A stretch of DNA of 64,000 nt from Sorangium sp051521495 (lineage in GTDB: Bacteria; Myxococcota_A; Polyangia; Polyangiales; Polyangiaceae). This document shows positions 18,601 to 24,345 of the stretch, one piece after another. Numbering within the stretch: position 1 is the first letter of the stretch; each line of letters starts with the position of its first letter. Made by a program: the position numbers and the translations under genes. The stretch lies in NCBI RefSeq assembly GCF_051521495.1, contig NZ_CP150355.1, positions 558,001-622,000 on the forward strand, written 5' to 3'. The notes under the pieces are model-generated. The model ran no database searches and had not been told where the DNA came from. It worked only from the letters and a program-made list of their open reading frames with translations.

Positions 18601-21248
18601 GCGGCCTCGATCTCGCCGAGCTCGACGCGGAAGCCGCGTATCTTGACCTGGTGGTCGACCCTGCCGACAAACTCGATGTTGCCGTCGGGTAGCCAGCGAG
18701 CGAGGTCGCCGGTGCGGTACATGCGCGCGCCGGTGGCGCCGGAGAAGGGGTCGGAGAGGAAGCGGTCCTCTGTGAGCTGCGGGTCGTGGAGGTAGCCGCG
18801 GGCGAGGCCATCGCCGGCGATGTAGAGCTCGCCGGGGACGCCGACCGGGACGGGCTGGCGGCGCTGATCGAGGACGTAGACGCGCACGTTGTCGATGGGC
18901 CGCCCGATGGGCGGCTCGCGCGAGGCGTCGGGGTCGGCGGCGGCGCCCCTGGGAAGCGAGCAAGAGGTGGTGACGACGGTGGCCTCGGTGGGGCCGTAGT
19001 TGTTGACGACCTCGAAGGGGATGGCGCCGTGAGGCCAGAGCCGAAGCCTGTCGCCCCCGGTCAGCAGGGAGCGCAGGGCGCAGCGCGCGGGCGCGGGCGC
19101 GGGCCAATCAAGGCGCAGCAGGTCCTCGGCGATGGGGGTGGGGACGAAGGAGACGGTGATGCGCTGTTCGAGGAGCCACTGCTTGAGCTCCAAGGGCGAG
19201 CGGCGGAGGGGCTCGGCGGGGATGTAAATGCACGCTCCGGAGCACAGCGATGGCCACATCTCCCAAACCGAGGCGTCGAAGCCCGGGCTCGCCACGAGGG
19301 TGGTTCGATCGGCGTTGGACAGGGCGAATCGCCGCCTGTGCCAGGCCACCAGGTTCATGAGCCCGCGGTGCTCCACGAGCACGCCTTTCGGGCGTCCGGT
19401 GGAGCCCGACGTATAGACGACATACGCCAGGTTGTCCGGCGCCTGGCCGGCGGACGGAGGCACCTTGTCCGCGGGCTCGCGATCGAGCATCGCCCGATCG
19501 GCGTCGAGGCGAACGACGCCGAGCCCGCGGCACGGCAGGTGGCTGGCGAGGTGCTCGCTGGTCAGGAGCACCGACACCTTCGCGTCCTCCAGAAGGTACG
19601 CGAGCCGATCCGGGGGATAGGCCGGATCGAGCGCGACATATGCGCCCCCCGCCTTGAGCACGCCGAGCGCGGCGACGATCATGTCCGGCGAGCGCTCCAG
19701 GCAGACGCCGACGAGCACGTCAGGCCCGGCGCCGCGCTTCCTGAGGAAGTGGGCGATCTGGTTGCTCCGCCGATCCAGCTCGGCATAGGTGAGGCGCTCG
19801 CCTTCGAACGCCACCGCGACGGCGGACGGCGCGCGGCGCGCCTGCTCCTCGATCTGCTCGTGGACCCGCTCGCGCGGCGGTGACAGCGTCACGCCGCTGC
19901 TCCAGTCGGCGAGGAGCTGCCGCCGCGCCTCCGCCGACAGGAGAGGCAGCTCCGAGATCCGCTGGTCAGGGTCCTCCGCGGCGCCGCCGAGCAGCGCCTG
20001 CCATTGCTCGAGCAGCCTGACCGCCGTCGCCTGATCGAAGAGATCGCGGCGATAATCGATCTTCGCGACGACCCCGTCGGCGGTATCGTGGACGCTCGCC
20101 ACGAGGTCGTGGCCGACGTACGGCAGGTCGAGGCTCGTCCGGGTCAGCGTGAGCAGCGGCTCTTCGCACGGCGGAGGGCTGGGTGTCCTCGCCTCGAAGA
20201 GGACCTGGACGATCGGCGCGCGGCCCGGGTCGCGCGGCGCCGCGAGCCTCTCCAGCAGCGCCCTGGCGGGAACCTCGCTGTTCGCTCTGCCCTCCTCGAT
20301 GGATCGATGTACCTGGTGGAGGAGCTGTCGGAACGAGGGCGCTGCGCCGAACCTGCCCCGCACGATCACCGGGCCTCCGAAGAGGCCGATGAGCCCCTGA
20401 ACATCCGGCGTATCGCGTCCGGGCAGGGCCGCGCCGATCAAGACGTCCTCCTGGCCGGTGATCCGGTGCAGGACAGCCAGCATCCCCGCGAGCAGCGCGG
20501 TGAACAGGTCCGCTCCTTGATCCCGGGCCGCTGCTTCGAGCCGCTGTAGGAGCGCTCGATCGAGCGCGCGCTCGACCGACCCTCCGGCGAAGGTCTGCAC
20601 GGCGCGCCGCGGCCGGTCCGTCGGAAGATCCAGGGCAGTCGGCGCGCCGGCGAGCTCTCGCGCCCAGTGGTCGAGCCGCGCGTCGAGGCGCTCGCCGGCG
20701 GCGCGGCCGAGCTGCCGCCGGACGTGGTCCTGATAGCGCGCGGGCAGCGCCGGAGGCGTCGTGGCATGGTAGATGGCGAAGAGCTCCGAGAAGAACAGAC
20801 CCACGCTAAAGGCGCCGTCGCAGACGAGGCCGTGCATGGACAGCGCGAGGAGGTGGCGGCGCGGGTGTACCCGGATGAGCGTCGCCCGCCAGAGCGGGGC
20901 GCGCTCGATATCGAAGGTACGAGCGACCTCCTCGCGGGCGACCGCGAGCGCCGCCTCGTCCGAGGTGGTCTGTCGGTCCGCGGCGAGATCCACCTCCCGG
21001 AGGTCGATCGCCACCGTGGGTGAGACGACCTGCGCAGGCTCTCCGTCGCGCTCGGTGAAGGAGGTCCTCAGCGGCTCGTGGCGCGCCGCGATCGCCTCGA
21101 TGGCGCGTATCAGCCTAGGCACCTCGAGATCCCCATCGAGCCAGGCCGCGCCTCGCTCGTGGATGACCGGCGTGGGACCGTGGACCCGAGCGAGGAGCCA
21201 CTTCGTCTCTTGCTCCAAGGAAAGTGGCGCGTACGTCAGCTCAACCAT
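9630..21248 (-). CDS. hybrid NRPS-PKS: C-A-PCP-C-A(MT)-PCP-KS-AT-ACP-TE
   Basis: Single-gene assembly line of 3,872 residues. C1 about 5-440, with HGLVCDG near 138 where HHxxxDG is expected. A1 about 470-965 (TSGSTGRPKG near 609; by-eye pocket code DAWFLGNVV, matching the known Leu code). PCP1 Ser in LGGSS near 1013. C2 about 1060-1490 with intact HHIATDG near 1209. A2 about 1540-2430 (pocket DAWYTGNVC), interrupted between core motifs A8 and A9 by a SAM methyltransferase (EIGCGTG near 2062), the position of N-methyltransferases. PCP2 LGGHS near 2484. KS about 2560-2990 with Cys in AACSTSL near 2733 and both His motifs. AT with GHSLGEY near 3181 (probably malonyl). ACP LGGSS near 3512. TE with GHSAGG near 3678, Asp near 3706 and His near 3811. 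There is no KR, DH, ER or E domain. The start is the ATG at 21248, preceded by AGGAG ten bases upstream; an ATG 13 codons earlier lacks this. The product is unknown. Confidence 0.95.
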   Translation of the reverse strand: MVELTYAPLSLEQETKWLLARVHGPTPVIHERGAAWLDGDLEVPRLIRAIEAIAARHEPLRTSFTERDGEPAQVVSPTVAIDLREVDLAADRQTTSDEAALAVAREEVARTFDIERAPLWRATLIRVHPRRHLLALSMHGLVCDGAFSVGLFFSELFAIYHATTPPALPARYQDHVRRQLGRAAGERLDARLDHWARELAGAPTALDLPTDRPRRAVQTFAGGSVERALDRALLQRLEAAARDQGADLFTALLAGMLAVLHRITGQEDVLIGAALPGRDTPDVQGLIGLFGGPVIVRGRFGAAPSFRQLLHQVHRSIEEGRANSEVPARALLERLAAPRDPGRAPIVQVLFEARTPSPPPCEEPLLTLTRTSLDLPYVGHDLVASVHDTADGVVAKIDYRRDLFDQATAVRLLEQWQALLGGAAEDPDQRISELPLLSAEARRQLLADWSSGVTLSPPRERVHEQIEEQARRAPSAVAVAFEGERLTYAELDRRSNQIAHFLRKRGAGPDVLVGVCLERSPDMIVAALGVLKAGGAYVALDPAYPPDRLAYLLEDAKVSVLLTSEHLASHLPCRGLGVVRLDADRAMLDREPADKVPPSAGQAPDNLAYVVYTSGSTGRPKGVLVEHRGLMNLVAWHRRRFALSNADRTTLVASPGFDASVWEMWPSLCSGACIYIPAEPLRRSPLELKQWLLEQRITVSFVPTPIAEDLLRLDWPAPAPARCALRSLLTGGDRLRLWPHGAIPFEVVNNYGPTEATVVTTSCSLPRGAAADPDASREPPIGRPIDNVRVYVLDQRRQPVPVGVPGELYIAGDGLARGYLHDPQLTEDRFLSDPFSGATGARMYRTGDLARWLPDGNIEFVGRVDHQVKIRGFRVELGEIEAALRQHPSVNDAVVLARGDGHDDKRLVAYVVPRSRDAAPAQGVEASPAALRAHLQGRLPEYMVPSAFVTLDALPLTANGKVDRAALPAPDAARTELARAFVAPRSPVELSLARIWQEVLRQERVGIHDSFFELGGSSVHAVRLLSRVRSALGVDLKFEELFRHPTIVELAPLLERERAARRAERAISPVPRLGPLPLSFGQERLWFLQRLSPESRAYNCLFPFRLRGHVDVRALDRSLRELAQRHEILRTTYAERDARPVQIIAPQSSSQLDVVDLQHLAEEEREVAAHQRVNAEARILFDLERGPVLRACLLKLGPEDHILWLHIHHIATDGWSMALAFRELAALYDGHRRGAPPALPELAIQYADFAAWQREHMGDEARSALLAWWKERLLHAPPLLDLPGDRPRPAVQSLRGGAVSFRIEAPLAEALRELAVRRGMTVTMVLMAAFSVLLNRYTHRDDILIGMPSANRARMDLEEIMGFFVNTVPIRLDLSGDPSFDDLLHRGRQVCLEAYEHDALPFDVLVHELRPERSPSYNPVVQIAFAPQMPTERDLTLAGVEIHPIEADAKKTIFDLSLYSWDSEGGVAAMFEYSADLFERSTIERMADHLLTMLEAAASEPGLPVSSLPMLTRAEQRRLVVEMNDTAVDPPRERSVLDLFEAQAARAPRAPAAVSDRGALTYGELDRRANQLAHRLREAGVGPETVVAIYAERSLELLLGIVGILKAGGAYVPLDPDYPHDRLAFMLSDSRAPVLVAEARLADRIPAFGGAVIRIDASGAALAGQPSAAPPRSVGPADLAYVIYTSGSTGRPKGVQVEHRGLTNLVAWYRRRFVLSSTDRTTLVASPGFDASVWEMWPSLCSGACLHIPADPLRRSPLELKQWLLEQQITVAYVPTPMTEELLRLEWPARCALRALTTGGDRLRLWPHSAIPFEVVNNYGPTEATVCTTSFALRRLAPGDAAREPPIGRPIDNVRVYLLDPRRQPVPIGVPGELYIAGDSLARGYLGDPDLTRSRFLDDPFADAPGARMYRTGDLARWLPDGNIEFLGRLDHQIKLRGFRVELGEIEAALRQHPGVDDAVVLAREDAPGHRQLVAYVVPGLRGERSAAEDAGLHADHVAAWRALYDDDTYAKDSAGADPDLDTTGWNSSYTGAPIDPAEMRAWRDATVDRILSFQPRRVWEIGCGTGLLLLQAAPRCEAYLGTDISEQALSLLRPRLAGGAYAHVTLARREASDVDHVEPGRFDAVVLNSIVQYFPGADYLRSVLEGAARAVAPGGLVFVGDVRSLPLLEAFHASVALHRASPDTPAAALRGRVERAISTEGELVVAPGYFHALRGLIPGVSHVEIWLKRSRSADEMTRYRYDAVLFVGEAPEPVVITRSLSWPSADLDEIERALRDDRPEALEVLGIPNARVHADVAAAAALAAASGTREDVRAAGGARPGAAIEPEALWELGGRLGYAVRVTWSRDGAPGRMDALFERDGDPRRPRAWREARDAEGQARPPLTNDPLRARQARALVPALRAFLAAKLPEYMVPATFVKLDALPLNASGKVDRRALPAPEREAPSAGPKTAAPATDIEAVLSEIWRKVLGLDRVGLDDRFFELGGHSLLLVQVQAAIRARLGRDVPIVELFQHPTIRGLAAHLEAPPRAAEADESGAPAPPTLPSSRRGSTSASARRAAPENAVAIIGMAGRYPRARDVDTLWFNLRNGVEGIRFFTPEELEASGVDPELIRAPNLVPACGVLDDAMCFDAQFFGYSPKEATLMDPQHRIFLECAWEAMERAGYDPLSCRQSVGVFAGSEAPLYWLEHIGMPRTPLSAEYYQVLTGNISDGLTTRVAYKLGLRGPAVTVLAACSTSLVAVHMACQSLAAKDCDMVLAGGVVVLPPTRLGHVHEEGSIASPDGHCRPFDADAHGTVAGSGVSVVVLKRLEDALNDGDHIHAVILGSAITNDGAAKVGYAAPGLEGQMQAILKAHAAAGVEPESIAFVEGHGTGTKLGDPIEVAALSRAFRKGTDKVGFCALGSVKGNLGHLGAAAGATGLIKAALSLERELIPPTLHFRRPNPELQLESSPFFVNAAPLAWKRGERPRRAGVSAFGMGGTNAHVVLEEPPAPEPPGPSRACQLLILSARTGDALERTTDRLAGRLRHAADLSLPDVAFTLQQGRAPFAHRRAVVCRDLASAASHLRARDPVHAFSGVAGGRSPKVVFLFPGGGTQRADMGRALYDSERVFRESIDRCAVLFERALSMDIRALLYPAPEARERAAEQLRAPCANLAAIFSTEYATAQLLLSWGIRPAAVSGHSLGEYTAACIAGVLSLEATVTLIAARGRLYERLPEDMATLVVHVSENALLARLGDDLSLAAVNGPEACVVSGARPAIERLERELALEGYEARRLPIAVAAHSAQIGPLADRLTQLAASLERRAPRVPMLSNLTGAWMTDADAQDPSYWARHLRGTVRFGRGIAALLLDPDHVFIEVGPGRTLATLTSRHPDAGAGRLILTTMASSGSDRTDLEALLAAVGQLWCAGVDVDWAAFSRGERRRRVPLPTYPFERTPYVLGPSRSAPASTAAPSSAMGSRDAASRPAPAPRSVGAASEERDGAPADHVERTIADIFRKVLGVTRVRPHDNFFDLGGSSLSAIQLRTLVKERLKVELPVHALLELRTVGALAEHIRGSQPPSAPAPRSAPPTYRSASAAAPERGRSASAAAPERGGGQLVVPLQVGSHRKTPLFLVQPIGGTIYTYVDLARQMGAERSIYGIRASGMEPGEPVFTEIPAMAARYLRELRAVQPEGPYLLGGHSAGGVIAYEMAQQLLAEGERAQLLLLDTGSPASARRMSIEGVDDMLREMLGFQEEAPKAYQGFAAALQEDAPFRAIVLSTWRAMTLYEPRPTQASVLFARAREQLGASESDDVGYWMNLTRGSFVMHQVPGNHFTMMEPPQVAAVARVIREHIAARSPARAGIPESATRVGMSRWSSRRNGPDSSPDGGEARN
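10474..10539 (-). repeat. 33-bp tandem repeat x2 in the ACP-TE linker
   Basis: Two identical 33-bp units (10474-10506, 10507-10539) encode two copies of an 11-residue Ala/Ser/Arg-rich unit (RSASAAAPERG) in the linker between the last carrier domain and the thioesterase. It is a flexible linker lengthened by perfect duplication. Confidence 0.9.
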
Positions 21249-21552
21249 GGCGCATGAACTCCTGTCCGTAGATGTCAGGGCTCTCATTCCTCTTCACGAT
21301 CGAGCGTTCGGAGGGGCCCTCGCGCTGGGTTCACGCGCGCCGCGTGCGCGGCACCATGGAGGGTGTCCAACGCTCCATCGACGCGCGCCGGCGGTGGGCC
21401 CAGCGATGCCCTCGTTGATATGGCGCTCCTGCTTCAGAGCGCGCAATCCATCCCCGAGCGCGTGTCTGGTGTACGCCTGCCACGGATCCAGGGCGCGAGA
21501 ACTCGACGTCTCCGCCTCCCCCGGCGAGACGATTTCTTAATCTGCAGAATTA

Positions 21553-21581
21553 ATAATGATCCTTTATCGTAGCATTGCCAA
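21553..21581 (-). promoter_or_regulatory. candidate promoter in AT-rich island upstream of the NRPS gene
   Basis: Read on the minus strand, TTGGCA (21576-21581) and CATTAT (21553-21558) are 17 bp apart; the -35 matches consensus well, the -10 poorly. The adjoining TTAAT-CTGCAG-AATTAA (about 21539-21555) is an imperfect dyad that could bind a regulator. The NRPS start is about 300 bp downstream. Evidence is composition and motif only. Confidence 0.4.
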
Positions 21582-21639
21582 GCGGAATCATCAAAATCGT
21601 TCGGGCGATGAGCCGGGGCTCGGCTTGAGCATGTGCGCG

Positions 21640-21771
21640 CTACAGCGGGGAGCAGGTTCGTGCGCTACGGGCTCATCCGCGTCGTTCGGCTCCCTGCGGC
21701 GTACTTTCGTACGCCTCACTCGCCTGCCTAGCGGCTGAACCCGTATCACACGAACCTGCTCCCCGCTGTAG
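21640..21771. repeat. 132-bp long hairpin element (dispersed repeat copy 1)
   Basis: Perfect 23-bp terminal inverted repeats (21640-21662 and 21749-21771) enclose inner sequence that continues the pairing imperfectly to a central small hairpin around GTACTTTCGTAC (about 21701-21712). The reverse complement of its interior is about 87% identical to 43666-43770, so this is a member of a dispersed palindromic family. No coding potential is evident. Confidence 0.85.
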
Positions 21772-21794
21772 TTCGTCTGCGTCGCGCGCTGTTC

Positions 21795-21839
21795 GCATTC
21801 TGGCCGGCCGCATTTTGGCCGGCCGCATTCTGGCCGGCC
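21795..21839. repeat. 15-bp tandem repeat x3
   Basis: GCATTCTGGCCGGCC at 21795, 21810 (one T for C change) and 21825. The last copy forms half of the neighbouring palindrome. Confidence 0.9.
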
Positions 21840-21851
21840 AGAATGCGGCCG
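21820..21851. terminator. 32-bp perfect palindrome downstream of the cupin gene
   Basis: Bases 21820-21851 are a perfect palindrome centred on GGCC|GGCC (half-site GGCCGCATTCTGGCC). It lies about 110 bp past the stop codon of the minus-strand cupin gene and could form a very stable hairpin acting as a terminator. There is no T-run, and a protein-binding site is equally possible. Confidence 0.45.
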
Positions 21852-21958
21852 CGCTCTGCCCGGCGCCGCGCTGACAGAGGGCCGGGTTTGGCCCTGAGGG
21901 GTCAGCACATCGGCGGCTTGGTGGTTCCCCTTGCGAGGATGGACCACAGGTGCAGGCG

Positions 21959-22540
21959 CTACTCTGTGGGAGGATCGGTGAAGAGCAAGCCAGTCGCCGC
22001 CGTGAGCTTCTCCAGGATTGCAGGGCCGAAGCGCGCGGCGAAGCGCGCCCTCTCCTCGGGGGCGATGACGATATCGCCGGGTTCGTCCTCTCGTTCGTCT
22101 GTGATGATGGCGAGGAGCAGGCCGGGCTCCTGCCCGACGTTCTCGAACTGCCGGTAGACGCCCACGGGCACGTCGATCATATCGAACGGATTGAGCGTCG
22201 TCTCGTCCGTGGCGCCCTTGTTCCACCGCAGGGCGAAGCGGCCCTTGAGGCACAGGAATACCTCCCTCGAGCGACGGTGTACGTGCAGCAGAACTTTATC
22301 GCCGGGCAGGCAGCTGACGATGCCGATGCTCATGCCTTTGGGGCCGGCGATGGCCGGCGCCGCCCCGTCGCGGGTGTCCTCCGCCGCGTGCGCCATGAGG
22401 AGATACATGGGAGGGTTCACGGCATCGAACGCCTCCTGTGGGATGCTGGTGTCGACGGTGTGATTCATGTGAACCCGGAGCTCGCCAAACCGCGCGATGC
22501 GCGAGCGCATCTGCTCCGGGGTGACCCTCAGCGTCTTCAT
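21959..22540 (-). CDS. cupin-domain protein
   Basis: Single-domain cupin of 193 residues, unassigned substrate. Cupin motif 1 is complete (HVHRRSREVFLCLKG: two His, Glu and Gly, about residues 86-100). In motif 2 (PVGVYRQFEN, about 125-134) the position of the usual metal-binding His is Arg, so the metal site would lack its fourth ligand. It could be a dioxygenase-like enzyme with a modified site, or a non-enzymatic binding protein. It lies upstream of the NRPS gene on the same strand, separated by 710 bp with its own regulatory-looking elements, so co-transcription is doubtful. The start ATG at 22540 follows GGGGGCAC, a weak ribosome binding site. Confidence 0.75.
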   Translation of the reverse strand: MKTLRVTPEQMRSRIARFGELRVHMNHTVDTSIPQEAFDAVNPPMYLLMAHAAEDTRDGAAPAIAGPKGMSIGIVSCLPGDKVLLHVHRRSREVFLCLKGRFALRWNKGATDETTLNPFDMIDVPVGVYRQFENVGQEPGLLLAIITDEREDEPGDIVIAPEERARFAARFGPAILEKLTAATGLLFTDPPTE

Positions 22541-23052
22541 AAAAGTGCCCCCTTGTCTGCTGCGTCCGCGCTACTGGCGCGCTCGGCGCAGTTCCTCTCA
22601 AAGATACCGCCGAGCATCGTGGTGCGCCCGAGCGATTCCTTGCTTGGAACCTGCTTTATCGCTCAGGGCTGTCGCAGGTAAGCGGTGCGTTGGCCAAGCA
22701 AGGGGCCATACTGGGCCAGTGTAGTAGTGTGGCCAGGGAAGGTCGATCTCGATCGGAATCAGGGGGCATCGAGGCGCGGGCTGCCGAGCACGCGGAGCGC
22801 CGCACGGCGGAGCCGGCAGGACGGGGGCGCGGCGGTGATGTCTTGAGTAGTGATAGCGAATTCCAGGTACGGCCGTTTCCACCGAGCCAGCAACGTCGGG
22901 TGGTCCTCCGGCAACGTATGGCGCGCCCGGACCCGCGGGTGATCCACTTTGGTGGTATTGCGGCGGCCAATGGCGGCGACGTCCGTTGCGCCGTGGTCCG
23001 CCCGGGCTCGTGCCCGCTGAATGCGCGGTGCTCCGGCGGGCGCGTCAGCGCT
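22541..23052. other. intergenic region with a gene relic
   Basis: Between the cupin and methyltransferase genes. The only recognisable content is the degraded methyltransferase C-terminus at about 22856-22947. The remainder shows no convincing ORF. Confidence 0.6.
22856..22947 (-). pseudogene. relic of an RlmI-like methyltransferase C-terminus
   Basis: Minus-strand translation gives LPEDHPTLLARWKRPYLEFA, clearly related to the C-terminus of the intact gene just upstream (QPEDHPTLPAWWEGRYLKFV at its 3' end). DNA identity is visible too (GTCGGGTGGTCCTCCGGC in both). No upstream methyltransferase sequence remains. It looks like a degraded partial tandem duplication, or the scar of a lost paralogue. 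Confidence 0.7.
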
Positions 23053-24315
23053 TCACTCCAGCACCACGAACTTCAGGTACCGCCCCTCCCACCATGCCGG
23101 CAGCGTCGGGTGGTCCTCCGGCTGCCCGTGGATCGCCCGTATCCGCAGATCGTCCCGCTCCAGGGTCGCGTCGTCCAGCGTCGCCAGGAAGTCTTCCGCC
23201 GTGATGTGGCTCGAGCACGACGCAGCGCACAGCACGCCGCCTCGATCGAGCACGCGCGCGACCGCGGCGTGCAGCCGCCGATAGGCGCCGAGCGCGCGCG
23301 GCTTGGCGCGCTCGCTCGGCGCGAAGCTCGGCGGGTCACAGATGACGAGGTCGTACCGGTCGCCGCGCGCGCGGGCCTTCTCGAGGAAGTCGAATGCGTC
23401 CGCGGTCACGAACTCGTGCGCCGCCGGATCCACGCCGTTCTCGCGGAACGTGCGCTGCGCCGACGCGTGTGCGGCCGACGCCGAGTCGACGGAGGTGACC
23501 CGGGCCGCGCCGCCGAGCGCCGCGGCCACCGAGAAGCCCCCCGCGTAGCTGAACAGGTTCAGCACGCGCCGGCGCCCGGCCGCGAGCGCGCGCACGCGGG
23601 CGCGGTTGTCGCGCTGGTCGAGGAACGCCCCCGTCTTCTGCCCCCGCGCGAGATCGACCTCCATCGCGACCCCCGTCTCCCTCACGAAGAGGCGATCCGG
23701 CAGCGGCGGCCCGTGCAGGTGCGTGAGCTTCTTCCCGTCTGCGTCCTCGCTCCCCGCGCGCGCGCCAGTCGCGTGCAGGCCGCCCGCGCGCGCGCCGGTC
23801 GCGCGCAGACCGATCGAGCGCACGCCGCGGGCGCCCAGCGCGCGGCCGAGGTGCGGGAGCAGGCGATCGAGCCACGGCGCGAGCGCGCCGCCGTCGAGGC
23901 GGATCACCGCGGCTCGATCGTAGCGATCGATGACGAGCGAGGGCACCCGGTCCCCCTCGCCGTTGCACAGCCGGTAAGCCGTCGTGTCGCGCCCGGCGAA
24001 CCATCCGTCGCGCAGCGCGAAGGCGCGCTCGAGCCGCTCCGCGATGGCTCGCTCGTCGAGCGGCGGCGCCTGCGTGCGCTGGAAGACGCGGACGGCGATC
24101 GCCGAGTCGGCGTCCCAGAGCCCTCGCCCGAGGAACGGCGCCCCCTCGGCCGACAGCTCGACCACGTCGCCCGACGCCGCGGCGCCGCCGCCGCGAGGCG
24201 CGCGCTCGCCGCGCTTGCCCCCGTGTGCGCCGCCGTCCGCGATGGCGTCGCGGTACACCCACGGGTGGCCGCGGCGGACGGCGGCGGCGGCTGTCGCGGT
24301 GAGATGGACCCGCAT
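23053..24315 (-). CDS. class I SAM-dependent rRNA methyltransferase (RlmI-like)
   Basis: Probable 23S rRNA cytosine-C5 methyltransferase of the RlmI/RlmK (COG1092) type, 420 residues. An N-terminal PUA-like RNA-binding segment (HPWVYRDAI, about 17-25) is followed by a central domain and a Rossmann methyltransferase domain with GQKTGAFLDQRDNR near 238, SAM motif LNLFSYAGGFSVAAA near 264, catalytic-loop CDPPSFAPS near 338 and CSSHI near 380. An insertion near 185-205 contains two copies of a roughly 10-residue unit (LRATGARAGG, LHATGARAGS) matching a short DNA repeat. It stands alone and diverges from the lipoprotein at 24346. RlmI itself is the closest named protein, but modification of exactly C1962 is not proven by sequence. 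Confidence 0.85.
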   Translation of the reverse strand: MRVHLTATAAAAVRRGHPWVYRDAIADGGAHGGKRGERAPRGGGAAASGDVVELSAEGAPFLGRGLWDADSAIAVRVFQRTQAPPLDERAIAERLERAFALRDGWFAGRDTTAYRLCNGEGDRVPSLVIDRYDRAAVIRLDGGALAPWLDRLLPHLGRALGARGVRSIGLRATGARAGGLHATGARAGSEDADGKKLTHLHGPPLPDRLFVRETGVAMEVDLARGQKTGAFLDQRDNRARVRALAAGRRRVLNLFSYAGGFSVAAALGGAARVTSVDSASAAHASAQRTFRENGVDPAAHEFVTADAFDFLEKARARGDRYDLVICDPPSFAPSERAKPRALGAYRRLHAAVARVLDRGGVLCAASCSSHITAEDFLATLDDATLERDDLRIRAIHGQPEDHPTLPAWWEGRYLKFVVLE

Positions 24316-24345
24316 CGACCCCGCCTAGCACGGTAAGCTCGCAGC

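Larger units (their letters stand above)
21249..21958. other. 710-bp intergenic leader upstream of the NRPS-PKS gene
   Basis: No convincing gene lies between the cupin and NRPS genes, both on the minus strand. The stretch holds the candidate promoter at 21553-21581, the 132-bp hairpin element at 21640-21771, a 15-bp tandem repeat at 21795-21839 and a 32-bp palindrome at 21820-21851. Bases 21536-21600 are strikingly AT-rich for this genome. Confidence 0.7.
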
